Positions 53,062 to 63,931 of a DNA stretch of 64,000 bases are shown one piece after another. Within the stretch, counting starts at the first letter, position 1. The number at the start of each line of letters is the position of its first letter. Below the pieces are notes generated by a model. The model saw only the letters and a program-made list of their open reading frames with translations. It did no database searches and had not been told where the DNA came from. The position numbers and the translations under genes are program-made. Origin of the DNA: Roridomyces roridus (taxonomy: Eukaryota; Basidiomycota; Agaricomycetes; Agaricales; Mycenaceae); assembly GCA_029378245.1 (NCBI GenBank), contig JARKIF010000010.1:682001-746000 (forward strand), written 5' to 3'.

Positions 53062-55345
53062 ATGCGTCTCTCTCTGACTTTGGCATTCCTCCCCTTGTGC
53101 TGGGCCGCCATCTACGACTCTTTCGCAGATTTACCCCAACAGCACTTTGATTTCGTTGTCGTTGGCGGTCAGTCAACGGTCTGCATCCGCAAGTTCTACT
53201 TGGATTCAGAACACAACGTCGCAGGAGGGGCAGGAGGAGCCGTGGTCGCCAACCGACTGACGGAGAACCCCAAATTTTCCGTCCTTCTTCTGGAAGCTGG
53301 ACCTTCGTATGTTGTGTTGTTTATTCCATCCAGATTCGCGTTTATTCCTGCAAGACCCGAAGGCCTACTCAACTACACGGTCCCGTTCTTCAACGTCTTC
53401 CTCCGGCGTCCTGGACCGCTGGACTGGAATTATACCGTCACATCTGCGGGGTTGAACAATCGAGTTTTGACGTGGCCTCGGGGTCGCATTTTGGGTGGTT
53501 CAACGTCTATTAGTGGGTCCTCTTCCATATTTGCCTTTGAATGTATTCGATTTATTTCAGATGGCATGGGATATGTGCGGTATGTGCTGGTCAATGCCCG
53601 CAATTGAGACACTCAAGTCTGCAGAGGCTCAAAGGATGACTATGATAGGTATGCCGCTGTTAGTGGAGATCCTGGTTGGGGGTAATGTATTTTATTTCCC
53701 ACAATTTCTTAGCGCTCACTTGAATAGATGGGATGCAATGCAATCGTACTTTCGCAAGAACGAACGATGGACGCGTCCAACAGATGATCACAATGAAACC
53801 GGGATGTTCGACCCGATATTTCATGGATTTCACGGTATTACTCGTTCATCACTGTGGAGAAGAGAAGGATTCACGAGCTTCAGGGATCAATAGCGTGAGT
53901 TTGGCAGGATACCCTTCCCCGCCTGATATAGACAATCGGGTCGCGGGCGTGGTAAAGGAGCTTCCTGAAGAATTTCCGTACAATGAAGACGCCAATTCGG
54001 GATCGCCGTTGGGAGTTTGTGAGTTCCAACCGTCTGCAGCAACCTCTGGCTCATTTCTGGAAGCATGGGTACAGAGTACCATCAAACATGGGAAACGGAG
54101 CAGCTCGTTCACCTCGTATCTCGGACCAGAGTTCAGTGGACGGCCGAATCTGCATGTGTTGATAAATGCACAGGCGACTAGGTTGATTCAGACCAGTGCA
54201 ACTGCTTTTCAGACGGTTGAGTTTGCGAGTAGTAGAGACGGTGGGTTGAAAAAGTTCGTAGGAAAGACGAATGCTAATTTTGAATAGGACCCAGGAATAC
54301 CGTCACTGCGACCAAGGAGGTCATCCTCTCAGCCGGCTCTATCGAAACGCCAAAGCTTCTCATGAACAGCGGAATCGGCGACCCGCAATACCTCTCTTCC
54401 ATGGGCATCAAACCACGCGTGTCGATTCCAGACGTCGGAAAGAATCTCTCAGTGCACCTCGCAGTTAACCTCATATATTCCGTAAACTCGACGCAAACAT
54501 TCGACGAAATCATCAGAAATGAGACGTTCCGAGACGGTCTTTTGGCGGAATGGATCAAGACGAATGGGACTGGGCCTCTGGGAATCAGTTATACGAGCCA
54601 TAATATCTTTACGCGGCTGCCGGAGGATTCTCTGATATTTGAGAATAATACGGACCCGGCTGCTGGACCGCGGTCTGTTCACCTTCAGGGAACGACGCAG
54701 AATGGCGATATCAGTCTGACGGCGGAGGGCAATTATTTCAGTTTGCCTGCTACGCTCTTGACGCCGACTTCCAGTAGGTTTACCACCCTTCGCAAATTCA
54801 ACTTAAATTTCTGCAGGAGGAAGCGTACTGCTCAAATCTCTCGATCCCTTTGACGACCCGCTTATCGACGTCGCGTCTTTGAACACGGAATTCGACATCT
54901 TTGCGCTGCGTGAAGCGATCAAAATGACGCATCGATTTATTCAAGCCAAGGCATGGGAGGGATATATCTTGCAACCGGTCAGCAACCTCTCCTTGGGCGC
55001 TACGGATGAGGAAATAGAATCGTACATTCATGCGAATGCGGCACCGAATTACCATGTTGTGAGTACGGCGAGCTTTTCGCCCAGGGGAGCTAGCTGGGGA
55101 GGTGATATTGTTCTTGATGCCTGCATGGCGTATGGTTGATTTTCTTGCAGTTGTGGACCCAGATTTTCGTGTCAAGAATACTCAACACCTGCGGATCGTC
55201 GATGCGTCGGTTCTGGTGAGTGTTCAATTTTGATACAAAGACGTTCATTCAGATGCAGCTGTATGTACCGTGTGGATTCACCATGACTGCAACTTATATG
55301 GTCGCTGAGAGAGCTTCGGATATGATTAAGGCGTTTTGGAAGTAG
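53062..55345 (+). CDS. GMC oxidoreductase, aryl-alcohol-oxidase type, 589 aa
   Basis: Twelve exons from 53062-53167 to 55253-55345; all phases were checked and fit, giving 589 residues. A signal peptide (MRLSLTLAFLPLCWA) indicates secretion. FAD motif VVVGGGAGGAVVANRL; GMC signature 1 GRILGGSTSINGMGYVRGS; DPGWGWDAMQSYFRKNERW; signature 2 SAGSIETPKLLMNSGIGD. The C-terminal substrate domain has NYHVVSTASFSP, placing the first catalytic His, then GVVDPDFRVK and IVDASVL. At the second catalytic position, where family members have His or Asn (..P-x-x-H-T..), this protein reads VPCGFTM, i.e. Phe. The fold and FAD binding look sound but oxidase activity is doubtful. Extracellular aryl-alcohol oxidases supply H2O2 for lignin breakdown. 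Confidence 0.88.
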
Positions 55346-55538
55346 AACTTGCCATTTGCAGTAATGTAGTTCCAAACAGCCAACAACAATCAATCAGTGA
55401 AACATCTGCCGAAAAAGGCAATCTGTCGGGGTAGCAATTCTGGGGATTGACTTCACTTGTTCTTTTCTTACGTCCAAGGTATATAAAGAGCGAAAATGTC
55501 CAGAAAGCCAACAAACCCACCCAGCATATCCTCCAGCA

Positions 55539-56393
55539 ATGCCTTCCATCGTCGCATCCCCTTGCCGCTCCTCGCGTCTCCAAAAGATCTCCAAGCAATG
55601 TGCTGCTGCACGTGCCAAAGTCGTCGCTGCAAAGCGCACTCCTCTTGCTCCTAAACACAATGGTATTGCGTGCACCACCGCGACAATGACTTTCCCCCGT
55701 AAACTCGCAAGACCAGCCATCGACGAGGTGGACGTAAACGCGCTTGCCAATGTGTACCCCGACCTCGCAGGCGTTCCTGTCCAGTATGTTCGAGACAACC
55801 TCTGTCGGAGCTCGTACGTTTCTTCCACTCACCTCCAAGAACCCAAACTGATCTTTTTCCTTTCTAGTATGCGTGCTGCCACACAGGCTGTGAATATCTC
55901 CCTTCCCAACGACAGCCTGCCAAAGGAACTCCAAGTTCTCTTGAACGACGTCATCGCCGCCGACTGCCCAACCCACATCTTCGCCGTCCACAGCGCCTCT
56001 ACAGTTGCTCAAAAGCGTCGCGTGGCCCTCTTCCCCGCACATGACCTCCTCTTCCGTCTGCACTGCACGCGCCTTCCCGAGCTGCCTGCCTCCCGGCCCT
56101 CCAAATCCGGTGAAAAGGCAAAGACCATCCCCGTCGTACCCCTCTGTCTCCCATCCCTTGAGACGTTCCCACTCCTCCACGCATATCTCTACACACAAAA
56201 CACCCCTGCCCTCCTTGCTTCGCTCGCGCCCCCGTGCGAGGCCGATCTTCTGCGGCTAACGCAGCACGCTCGGAAGGTTTATGGTCTTTGGAGTAATGCG
56301 TGCGCGCTCGGCGTCGTGGATGGGCTGTTGTATGATGCCATTGAGGCGTCTTGGGAAGCGACTATGCGGGGGATGCAGGCTTGCCAGACGTGA
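55539..56393 (+). CDS. clp1-like: Clp1-like protein copy 4
   Basis: Exon 1 55539-55813, intron 55814-55867 (54 nt, so retention would stay in frame), exon 2 55868-56393; 266 residues when spliced. N-terminus SPCRSSRLQKISKQCAAARA is basic and could be nuclear; core blocks TFPRKLARPAIDEVDVNALA, VNISLPNDSLPKELQVLLND, RRVALFPAHDLLFRLHCTRL, VPLCLPSLETFPLLHAYLYT and GLWSNACALGVVDGLLYDAI. Together with copy 2 it is the most complete. It lies 193 bp downstream of the GMC gene on the same strand. Role by analogy: sexual development regulator below the mating-type homeodomain genes. Confidence 0.75.
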   Translation: MPSIVASPCRSSRLQKISKQCAAARAKVVAAKRTPLAPKHNGIACTTATMTFPRKLARPAIDEVDVNALANVYPDLAGVPVQYVRDNLCRSSYVSSTHLQEPKLIFFLSSMRAATQAVNISLPNDSLPKELQVLLNDVIAADCPTHIFAVHSASTVAQKRRVALFPAHDLLFRLHCTRLPELPASRPSKSGEKAKTIPVVPLCLPSLETFPLLHAYLYTQNTPALLASLAPPCEADLLRLTQHARKVYGLWSNACALGVVDGLLYDAIEASWEATMRGMQACQT

Positions 56394-56744
56394 TTGGGGT
56401 TTAAAGCCTGGTTTAGGATGCTTTGTTGCTGCGAGCGCAACATGCGCGGGAGGTCCGCCGCGGCGCTTTGGGCGCTACGTCCGTCCGAGTCGACCAGCAG
56501 TTGGGCCCATACTACTACTAATGGCCCATAGCGGCTCAGTGTGCTAATGCTTGGACGCGTCGTATTTTATGATATTTATTCAACAAGTCAAGAATATGTA
56601 TATGTACCACTTTTATGCAAGCTTATTCAAGATTTCCATCTTTCGTCCATTCTGGTGCCTTCAAGTTCTGGTCTGTTAACTTTGGGCGGCCCGGAACCAA
56701 TGTTACACGTCGTCATTGCATGGCGCTAGTGCGCAGCCAGCCAG

Positions 56745-56832
56745 TTTTCACAGCTTTCTGTCTGTCTGTCTTCCCTTTGTTTGTCTGTCTGTCTGTAGGC
56801 TGTCTGCCCTTTGTTTGTCCGTCTGTCTTCCT
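56745..56832 (+). repeat. (TGTC)n microsatellite cluster
   Basis: Interrupted runs of ctgtctgtctgt separated by ttccctttgtttg, about 90 bp. The 56394-56700 stretch before it is the duplicated Clp1-like 3' flank; 56833-57268 has no gene. Confidence 0.75.
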
Positions 56833-57268
56833 TTTTCCCCCCAACAGCTTTCTTTCTCACAATCGCCGGAAACTCCATGTTTGGCCTTCTCGCTGCAATC
56901 TTCCCGACCGGAAACGAATGTAAATTATGCCTCACAGTTGCCCACTGCCCACACTGCTCTTGGTATTAGTGCAGGCCGTAGGCCATCTGACCTCGCACCC
57001 AAAGGATTTGAGAATCAGCCCAGTTGATTCGCAGCTCGCCGTCAAGGGAGGAACCGGATAATAGCAAATATACTGCATCCCTCACTGGCAACAATCTCTC
57101 TTTTTCTTGGACCTTTTTTTGGAACTCGATCTTCTGCCTGCTTCTTCCTGTCCTGTCATTCTCTCCGACGCTTACTGTACTATTACGAGCGAATGTCAGG
57201 ATCTTGACTCTAATGTTAGCACGACCTGGTATAAAAGTGAGTGAGTGCTCTTGGCCTGGTCAAGGGCA

Positions 57269-57950
57269 ATGGATACAGTCCTACCTCTTGCTTCCGCAGC
57301 GTTCATACCGTTCATCCCAAATGATGTCTTGCGCAATACAGCGCTTGCCATCGCGGTCCTCACCCTCGTCGGACACCTACTCCATCGTACTTCCCCCAAG
57401 CGCCAGATCGACGCGCTCGATAAAGTCGTCCAGAATGTCGAGGAGATCTTCGACATGGCCACCAAGGAATGCAGCACCGATCCACGGTTCATACACACCA
57501 CTGGCCTGAAGTTGGCGGAGTATGTCTCAGTCTCAACCGTAAATTCTTGACTGACTGAGGTCGTAGAATCAAGTATGCGGTGTCAAGCTTGCGCACCAAG
57601 ACGATCGACGGGGAAAATATATCCTGGAAGGAGTACTACCAGTACCGCCGAGGTCTTGCGCGTCTCGTCAAACAGTGTCGGGGTGAGCTGCAAGACTTGC
57701 AGTCGTCCATGCTGGTGAGTGATTAGATTACATCCACTGAGTCTCAGCCAATGATATTTTAGATCACGCTCGAGTGCGCCCGTCGAGACAAGTACAAGGA
57801 AGATATCAACTCCAGGAAGGCGACCCTGAACCGGATGTTTGTGGATGGTAAGTGTTGAATTAATTGAACGTCGTCGTTGACTCAAGTGCCGCAGAAGCAG
57901 GAATGCGAATGAGGTTCATCATGGCGCGCGACGAAGTCGAACAAGTGTAG
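57269..57950 (+). CDS. Family X copy E, 179 aa
   Basis: The best-resolved family X gene: exons 57269-57519, 57567-57714, 57763-57847 and 57895-57950, all in frame. The product starts MDTVLPLASAAFIPFIPNDV, has a hydrophobic helix (TALAIAVLTLVGHLLH), then VVQNVEEIFDMATKECSTDP, IKYAVSSLRTKTIDGENISW, VKQCRGELQDLQSSML, KEDINSRKATLNRMFVDEAG and ends RDEVEQV. No recognised domain; a membrane-anchored helical protein. It is the only copy on the plus strand, placed between Clp1-like copy 4 and the F-box gene. Confidence 0.75.
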
Positions 57951-58156
57951 GCGAAGGTCGACAAGGACGAGTCAACCAGATTCCCCAAGGTATACGTAGC
58001 GAAGGCGAGGATGGTGTAGTTTGGATAGCACATATGACAAGAGAATCGATTTTGAAAGACCAAGAGAGCCCAGTGTTGGAGATGGACGCGCCGCAGCGCC
58101 GATGGCCAGCCCGGCAATTCGCCACGAGGAGATGAAGGCGGAGAGTAAGAGACGGG

Positions 58157-59788
58157 ATGATGGCGGCACGGATCAAACGCGTCGGTGTTTTGATCCGTTC
58201 CCGGATGTTGCTCTCTCAACTTCCCAATGAGATCTGGGAGTACATATTCGCTCTGGTCCCCTCGCAGAGCGGGGACGTCCGCAAGGAGCTGCTCCCTCTC
58301 TTCTCCTCCTGCCGCCATTTCAGCCAGCTTGTTCTTCCCATCGTCCTACTGAAAACGGGGACAACGCGGGCTGGTCTTGCATCTGGCGTTCTCAACATCC
58401 CTTCCAATGTAATACCGCTCTTCAGTGTCGAATCTCCGCCCGTCACGCGCATGACGTGCACTTTTAACATTGACGGCGACGCTGGGAGGGTACCGCAAGA
58501 CTTGGCCGCACTCAAACTCTTCCTCTCACGGATCCCGTACCTGGTCGACCTACGACTGAATTTCTTGGGGGACCTTCTCTCATCACCCGAAGGAAATCTC
58601 GTAGATCTATCGCCTCGAAAGCGACTCCTCGACCCGTTCTGCGATCTCCTGTCCTCGTTGCCTGACCCAGATGCACCTGTGGTTTTTGTCGGCACGGAGA
58701 TATTCACTTGTCGTGCTGCAGATATCCGCAGCTGGCGGCTGGATCGCTACGAGTTCACGGCACTCGCCCAGGAGATCCCGGAACGACGCGCATGGTTCCG
58801 CAAACCAAAGCCGCACCCGTTGAGAAACAAGGTTGGGATCAGGCTGCACAACGGCCGGGAGACGCTCGTATTCCCGTTCATCTCCATCTCCTCCATGGAC
58901 ATCCAACATTTTCAGGGTCCGTTTGGCAGCGAGTTTGCTCCATGGACGCTCGTCGTGATCAATCCCGGCATGTCCCACTGGCCAAACGTGCTTAAACTTT
59001 CCGCACCTCTTTCAGCCGAGGAATGGGCTGCTATCCTGCAGGTGGTCAATTTCCCGAAATTGCCCTTCGTGAGGATGGATGGAGGGAGTGGAATACCCGC
59101 TCCTGTCCTCGATGCGTTTCTGCGCCGCCATCCTACCATTGCGCGCATGGACTATTTCCCCGATCCAAACACCCTTCCGATCCAGACATACTCTGACGTT
59201 GACGCGCCTTTTCTCACCCGACTGCTCAATCTGAATGGGACCTCCAGGGCGCTCCGCCTCTTCCCCAGCCCAGCCGAATCTTATTGGCATCAAGACGACG
59301 GATCTTTCCTCCCGCGGATGCGGAATATCACGACTACAGCACGCGGCGTGCTTCACTTATTCCGACGGCCCGGAAGGGCGTTCCGGAATCTATACGCTCT
59401 GCGTATCACAGGCGAACCTGACTCGCCCGAGGTCATATCGCGTGCGTTATCCCTGCTGGCGCGCCATCATGACGCGGACACCGGCCTCGGAAACCCACTC
59501 CTCCTCGAGCTCTCCACTGGCTCGTGGATGGCATCACCCTCCGCACTTGCATCAGCCGCCCTCCTCCGATGCGTCAACACGGTGATGTTGTGTCGATGTA
59601 CGGACTTTGTGGGATGTAGGGCGATCGTGGAGTGGCTTGGGAGGTTTCCGGGATTGAGGAGGGTTGGGCTGCAGGATTGTTTGCATGAGCATGTAGGGGA
59701 ATGGGAGAGGAGGGAGTTTGTGGGGATGGTGAAGGAGAGGTTGCCGAAGTCAGTGGATGTTGTGCCGGGCCAGGCGTTTCTTCCTTGA
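58157..59788 (+). CDS. F-box protein, intronless, 543 aa
   Basis: A single open frame. The F-box is at the N-terminus: LLSQLPNEIWEYIFALVPSQ, then LLPLFSSCRHFSQLVLP. The likeliest start is Met 58205, just before the F-box; the earlier Met 58157 is in frame. The rest has the look of a leucine-rich/F-box-like C-terminal region (PYLVDLRLNFLGDLL; LYALRITGEPDSPEVISRAL; RFPGLRRVGLQDCLHEHVGE). It would recruit targets to an SCF ubiquitin ligase. Two fragments of its 5' end occur at 41069 and 44080. Confidence 0.78.
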   Translation: MMAARIKRVGVLIRSRMLLSQLPNEIWEYIFALVPSQSGDVRKELLPLFSSCRHFSQLVLPIVLLKTGTTRAGLASGVLNIPSNVIPLFSVESPPVTRMTCTFNIDGDAGRVPQDLAALKLFLSRIPYLVDLRLNFLGDLLSSPEGNLVDLSPRKRLLDPFCDLLSSLPDPDAPVVFVGTEIFTCRAADIRSWRLDRYEFTALAQEIPERRAWFRKPKPHPLRNKVGIRLHNGRETLVFPFISISSMDIQHFQGPFGSEFAPWTLVVINPGMSHWPNVLKLSAPLSAEEWAAILQVVNFPKLPFVRMDGGSGIPAPVLDAFLRRHPTIARMDYFPDPNTLPIQTYSDVDAPFLTRLLNLNGTSRALRLFPSPAESYWHQDDGSFLPRMRNITTTARGVLHLFRRPGRAFRNLYALRITGEPDSPEVISRALSLLARHHDADTGLGNPLLLELSTGSWMASPSALASAALLRCVNTVMLCRCTDFVGCRAIVEWLGRFPGLRRVGLQDCLHEHVGEWERREFVGMVKERLPKSVDVVPGQAFLP

Positions 59789-59976
59789 TTGACGTGTTAG
59801 TGTGCATAGATGCTTGAGGGACATTCTTGTAATTCCTCGCATTGCTATCGGAAACTCTGGACACATTCAGCGGTGTGCAAATAAACTAGAACAATTGCAA
59901 GAGGTGGTATGTAGTACAAATGCAATCCAATCGATACAGAGATAATGTACACTTGTTTCTTTCTTCTTTTCTCGAC

Positions 59977-61706
59977 TCACACCCGCTCCTGCCCCCAAAC
60001 CCCACTGGGATTCACCCACCCAAAATGCTCAAACGCGTTATCATCCTCGGGCGGGTCGAGAGAAACCGTTACGAGGTTCTTGTGTCCCCAGACGCCTGCC
60101 ACCGAGTTGTGCTTCTTGCTTTTCGGAGGACAGAATGTTCGGGGGTTTTGAATTTCATGTTGCAGGGCCTCGTCCTCGGCGGGTGTTTGGAAGTACGTCC
60201 GGTGGCGGCGTTCTGAGGGGGTGTGAGAGGGAGGAAGTGAGGAGAGGAGAGGGACGGACCCCGAGCAGGTGGCAGGAGGGCGTCAAAGTCGTTTGACCTG
60301 CGCGGAGTTATGAGGAGAAGTTCGGTTGAGGGAAGAGGACTCACCCATCCTGCCTGCGGAAGAATGCGTGGTGCCGGATGTCAGAGGCGCGAAAGCGCTG
60401 GAGAGGGTCAAGTTGGAGTAGCTGGTCGGAAAGTTAGAAGGAGAAAGGGAAGGGAGGGAAATGATACCTACCCCTGTTACGAGCGACCCATCTTTATCTC
60501 CAAGCTCAGCAAAGGCCGGATAGAGCTCCCCGCTGAAGGTTCCACCCCCGGTCTCGCACCACCTCTTGTACTTCCGCAGCTCTTCCTCGGCATCGAAAAT
60601 ACACTAGCCAACTGCGCTCAGACAACTTGAAAAGAAGAAAAATATGGAACGTACCACGCCACCCGAAAGTAACTGATATACCACGCATCCCAAAGACCAA
60701 TAATCCACCGCCAGCCCATACATCTTCCTCCGTGAGAGCGGCTTCTTCCTGTTGGCCAGCATCTCTGGGGCCATGTAGGCATATGTGCCAGTAAGCTCCG
60801 ACGCGTAGCCTTGCGTGGGGCGCAGAGTCAAGCCAGAGCCAGGACCAAAACCTGGTTCGACGTGGGCAGAGCCAAAGTCCGTTATACGGATGTTGCCACG
60901 CGAGTCGAGGAGGAGGTTTTCGGGTTTAATGTCGCGGTGGATGATGCCTGAGGTATGGATGGCGGATATCCCGAGGGTCTGCAAACCATGAGTGGAAGGC
61001 AAATGAAGGGAAGAGGTACATACAAGTTGGCAGATCCAACGACGGGCATTATCTTTGGCGGAAAACTTGAAACCGTTGTTCAGGACGGCTTGCAGGTCGC
61101 ACTCCATGAGTTCCTGAACAAGGTCAAGAAGAGTCCTTGAAAAGCGAGGAAACGCACCATAACGAAGTACAACCGACTCGCATCTTGCAAGGATCCTTCC
61201 AACGCCATAACATATGCCATCCCCTCGAGTTCAACGTTGCACGCAAGATTCTTGTATGCAAGCAACTCCTGTACGATGGCGGGTATCCACTCGCGCATCT
61301 TGGCGACAGCCTTGTTGAACATCTTGATGCACATAACGCGGCCGGGCGAGGTGCCTTGCCACCATTCGTCGTTCAGCTCACGAACGGCGACGGCTTCGCC
61401 GTAGGCACCGGTCTGCACCCGTTTGAGGAACAGGAAAGGCCCGGGAATGGGTGTGCCGGAGGCTGTGGTCGATTTGGGTCTGCGAATGGTCGAAGATAGT
61501 GGCACGGCTTTGGAAGGAGGGCGTTTAGGGGAGGGTGGGGGTACGGGGAGGACGATTGGCTCGTTTGTGATGCAGAAAAAGACGTGTTTCTTGCTGCCTA
61601 GTAGGCTATCCGAAGGCTTTTGCTTCGGAGCTCGGATGGTTGCATTGCTGCTCTGGGCAGACGAGGCAGAGGGACGTTTAGAAGGGGACCTTGGAACGAC
61701 AGGCAT
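59977..61706 (-). CDS. Serine/threonine protein kinase
   Basis: Seven exons can be followed: 61706-61158, 61113-61024, 60978-60655, 60603-60472, then exons containing [29 protein letters not shown] and a last exon to 59977. The catalytic loop [18 protein letters not shown], the metal-binding ITDFGSAH and the activation-segment end [11 protein letters not shown] are complete; the [14 protein letters not shown] helix follows. The glycine loop is unusual ([12 protein letters not shown]) and a ~85-residue Pro/Ser-rich leader precedes it. The C-terminal extension ([16 protein letters not shown]..) resembles AGC-type tails. The closest subfamily (PDK1-like or other AGC) is not certain. Confidence 0.85.
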
Positions 61707-62047
61707 GTCGGGAGAGAAACGAGGAGGAGGTGGAGGGTAGGGCGGTTATATATCGTCCGTCTGACCAGCACGCATATTGAAAATAGCAGACGAACAAAGG
61801 GACTCGCTCGGGCCAGTCTATCTGATTTCCTTAATGGGAGGTCCAATTAATGCCACCCATTGTTCGTAGCGGCAGAGGCGGAAGCCGTGGTCCAAGGGTT
61901 GCGAGCATCGTCTCGAGCGTGTCGACGATTCTCTCCGTCGAAAAACGCGACATTAGAGGCGGGAGCAAAACGTGCCATCACTGCCCCGCCAACGCCGCCA
62001 CGCACGTGCACCGCGCCTTTGACGTGTCTTTCCCCAACTTATATCTC

Positions 62048-62067
62048 ACTCTCTCTCTCTCTCTCTC
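62048..62067 (+). promoter_or_regulatory. CT-rich tract before SEC11
   Basis: An uninterrupted run of ct dinucleotides ends 1-2 bp before the ATG at 62069. Pyrimidine tracts at the transcription start are common in strongly expressed fungal genes. 61707-62047 holds no other gene. Confidence 0.45.
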
Positions 62068-62068
62068 G

Positions 62069-62815
62069 ATGTTCTCGGAAGAGCTCAAAGCTTTCCGCCG
62101 ACTTGGCTTTCGCCATGTACTGTCTTTGCCGCTGTCCTGGATCTTTTCCTCACTCGTCGCATCTCCAGGTCCTCTTGCAGGCCCTCAACTTTGCTTCGGT
62201 CATTGCTTCTGGTTTGATGATCTGGAAAGGCTTGGGCCTCCTCACGAATTCAGAGTCTCCCATTGTGGTTGTCCTGAGGTGCGCTTCGTCTAGAACTTGA
62301 AAACCCTAGGCTCAGCATCCGCAGTGGCTCTATGGAACCGGCCTTTTACCGTGGCGACCTCTTGTTCCTCACCAACCCCGCTTCTGAACGTTACCATAAC
62401 GGAGACATCACCGTCTATAAAATTCCCGGCGCGGACATCCCCATCGTTCACAGAGTACTAGAGACTCACGACGTCAAGTCGAGGTGCGTCGCTTGTTCAT
62501 TGATAGATTCTTCTTTTTGAGTACTCCTCATGCAGAGGATCGTCGGTTCCCAACCAGCGGCTACTGACCAAGGGCGACAACAACGAGGTCAACGACATTG
62601 AACTCTACCGCGGTCTGTCGTATTTGGAGCGAAAACATATCGTCGGCAAGGTCCGCGGCTTCTTGCCCTACATTGGCTATGTGACAATTGCGATGGTACG
62701 CCCCTGCCCACCACTCTCGGGACTTGCCCTCATCTGCTTCTAGAATGATTTCCCTCAGCTCAAATATGCTTTATTGGGCGGCTTGGGGCTGTTAGCGCTC
62801 ATCCAGAGGGAATAG
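62069..62815 (+). CDS. SEC11: Signal peptidase complex catalytic subunit SEC11, copy 1
   Basis: Five exons (62069-62116, 62169-62278, 62325-62483, 62536-62695, 62744-62815) give 182 residues. An N-terminal membrane anchor ([15 protein letters not shown]) is followed by [20 protein letters not shown] with the catalytic Ser, [13 protein letters not shown] with the catalytic His, and [12 protein letters not shown] with the catalytic Asp. C-terminal: [20 protein letters not shown]. This is the ER signal peptidase that removes signal peptides from secretory proteins. Tandem with a second copy 320 bp downstream. Confidence 0.95.
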
Positions 62816-63134
62816 TCCGTCATTCCACATAGATCTTGCCTGCCTTGCACTCGGGAACCTGTAGCTTGTACGAACATATCATTTGAATAATTTTCGCTTT
62901 CCAGGTTCGCGCTATGGAACAAACGATGTCACTTCGCCGTCGAAGACAATGAATACGACTCGGAGGCGATCATTGCCCGCACTGGCAGGGACTGATTGCT
63001 CCCTGAAAACACGGGCCACGGCGCGTCAAAGTACACGTATATCTACGTGGACGCTGGTCACCATGCTATGCTGTTGATATATACCGACCATCTCAAGCAC
63101 CCGAATCATCTTTCTAACGTTTCTAACCTCTTTC

Positions 63135-63931
63135 ATGTTCTCTCGAGAGCTCAAAGCACTCCGCAGACTTGATCCTCGCCAGGTATACATCCAATCCGTT
63201 ACCTGCACTACATATCCTAACCTATAATACTAGTTTCTCTTGCAGGCCTTGAACTATGCTGGCGGCATGGCCACCACCTTGATGTTTTGGCATGCCCTGT
63301 GTCTCGCCACGAATTGCGAGTCACCCGTCGTCGTGGTCCTAAGGTAAATCTTCATCACATGACCAGTATGAGAGTGGGTTGACGGGCGATTTTCCGTAGC
63401 GGCTCTATGGAACCCGCCTTTTATCGCGGCGATCTCATCTTCCTTACCAACCCTGCCAGCGAGCGATATCACATCGGGGACATTACCGTGTACAAGGTCC
63501 CCAGCCAGGACATCCCCATCGTCCATAGGGTGCTGGAGACGCATGATTTCTTCGATTCTGGGTTCGGGCTCTGTTTCTTCATCTGCTTGTTTTTGACCGG
63601 GATCCAGTGTTGACCAGCAACTCTTACTAACCAAAGGCGATAATAATCCAGTTGATGACACGCAGCTGTATGGTGGGCTTGAATACCTCGAGCGGAAGCA
63701 TATCGTGGGCAAGGTCCGAGGGTACGCGAGGTTACGTTTCAATCTCTGTTGTTGGCTGACCACACACTCAGGTTCTTACCCTACATCGGCTATGTCACGA
63801 TTGCAATGGTACGCCACTTCACTTGGGACTTGAAGCCAGCAAAACTCATCACCGCACAGAATGACTTCCCGAGACTCAAATACGCGTTACTAGGCGGGTT
63901 GGGGCTTCTAGGACTTTTGCAGCGAGAATAG
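63135..63931 (+). CDS. SEC11: Signal peptidase SEC11, copy 2
   Basis: Six exons (63135-63182, 63246-63343, 63400-63561, 63608-63721, 63772-63808, 63860-63931) give 176 residues. All catalytic motifs are kept: [30 protein letters not shown] and [12 protein letters not shown]. Differences from copy 1: a diverged membrane anchor ([18 protein letters not shown]), a replaced loop after ETHD with a weak donor (gttcgg), and one extra intron inside [11 protein letters not shown]. Both copies look usable, which is unusual because most fungi have one SEC11. Confidence 0.88.

Noticed and set aside
54240..54290. Apparent stop and frameshift in the plus-strand GMC gene
   Set aside because: A 47-nt GT..AG intron (54241-54287) with correct phase removes it, and the same intron fits the inverted copy.
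55814..55867. In-frame extra 18 residues in the Clp1-like copy at 55539
   Set aside because: The segment has canonical intron ends, and in the copy at 37687 the equivalent segment is 50 nt, which would break the frame if kept.
62883..63120. Small open frame between the two SEC11 genes
   Set aside because: It has no motif and falls within the promoter region of copy 2.
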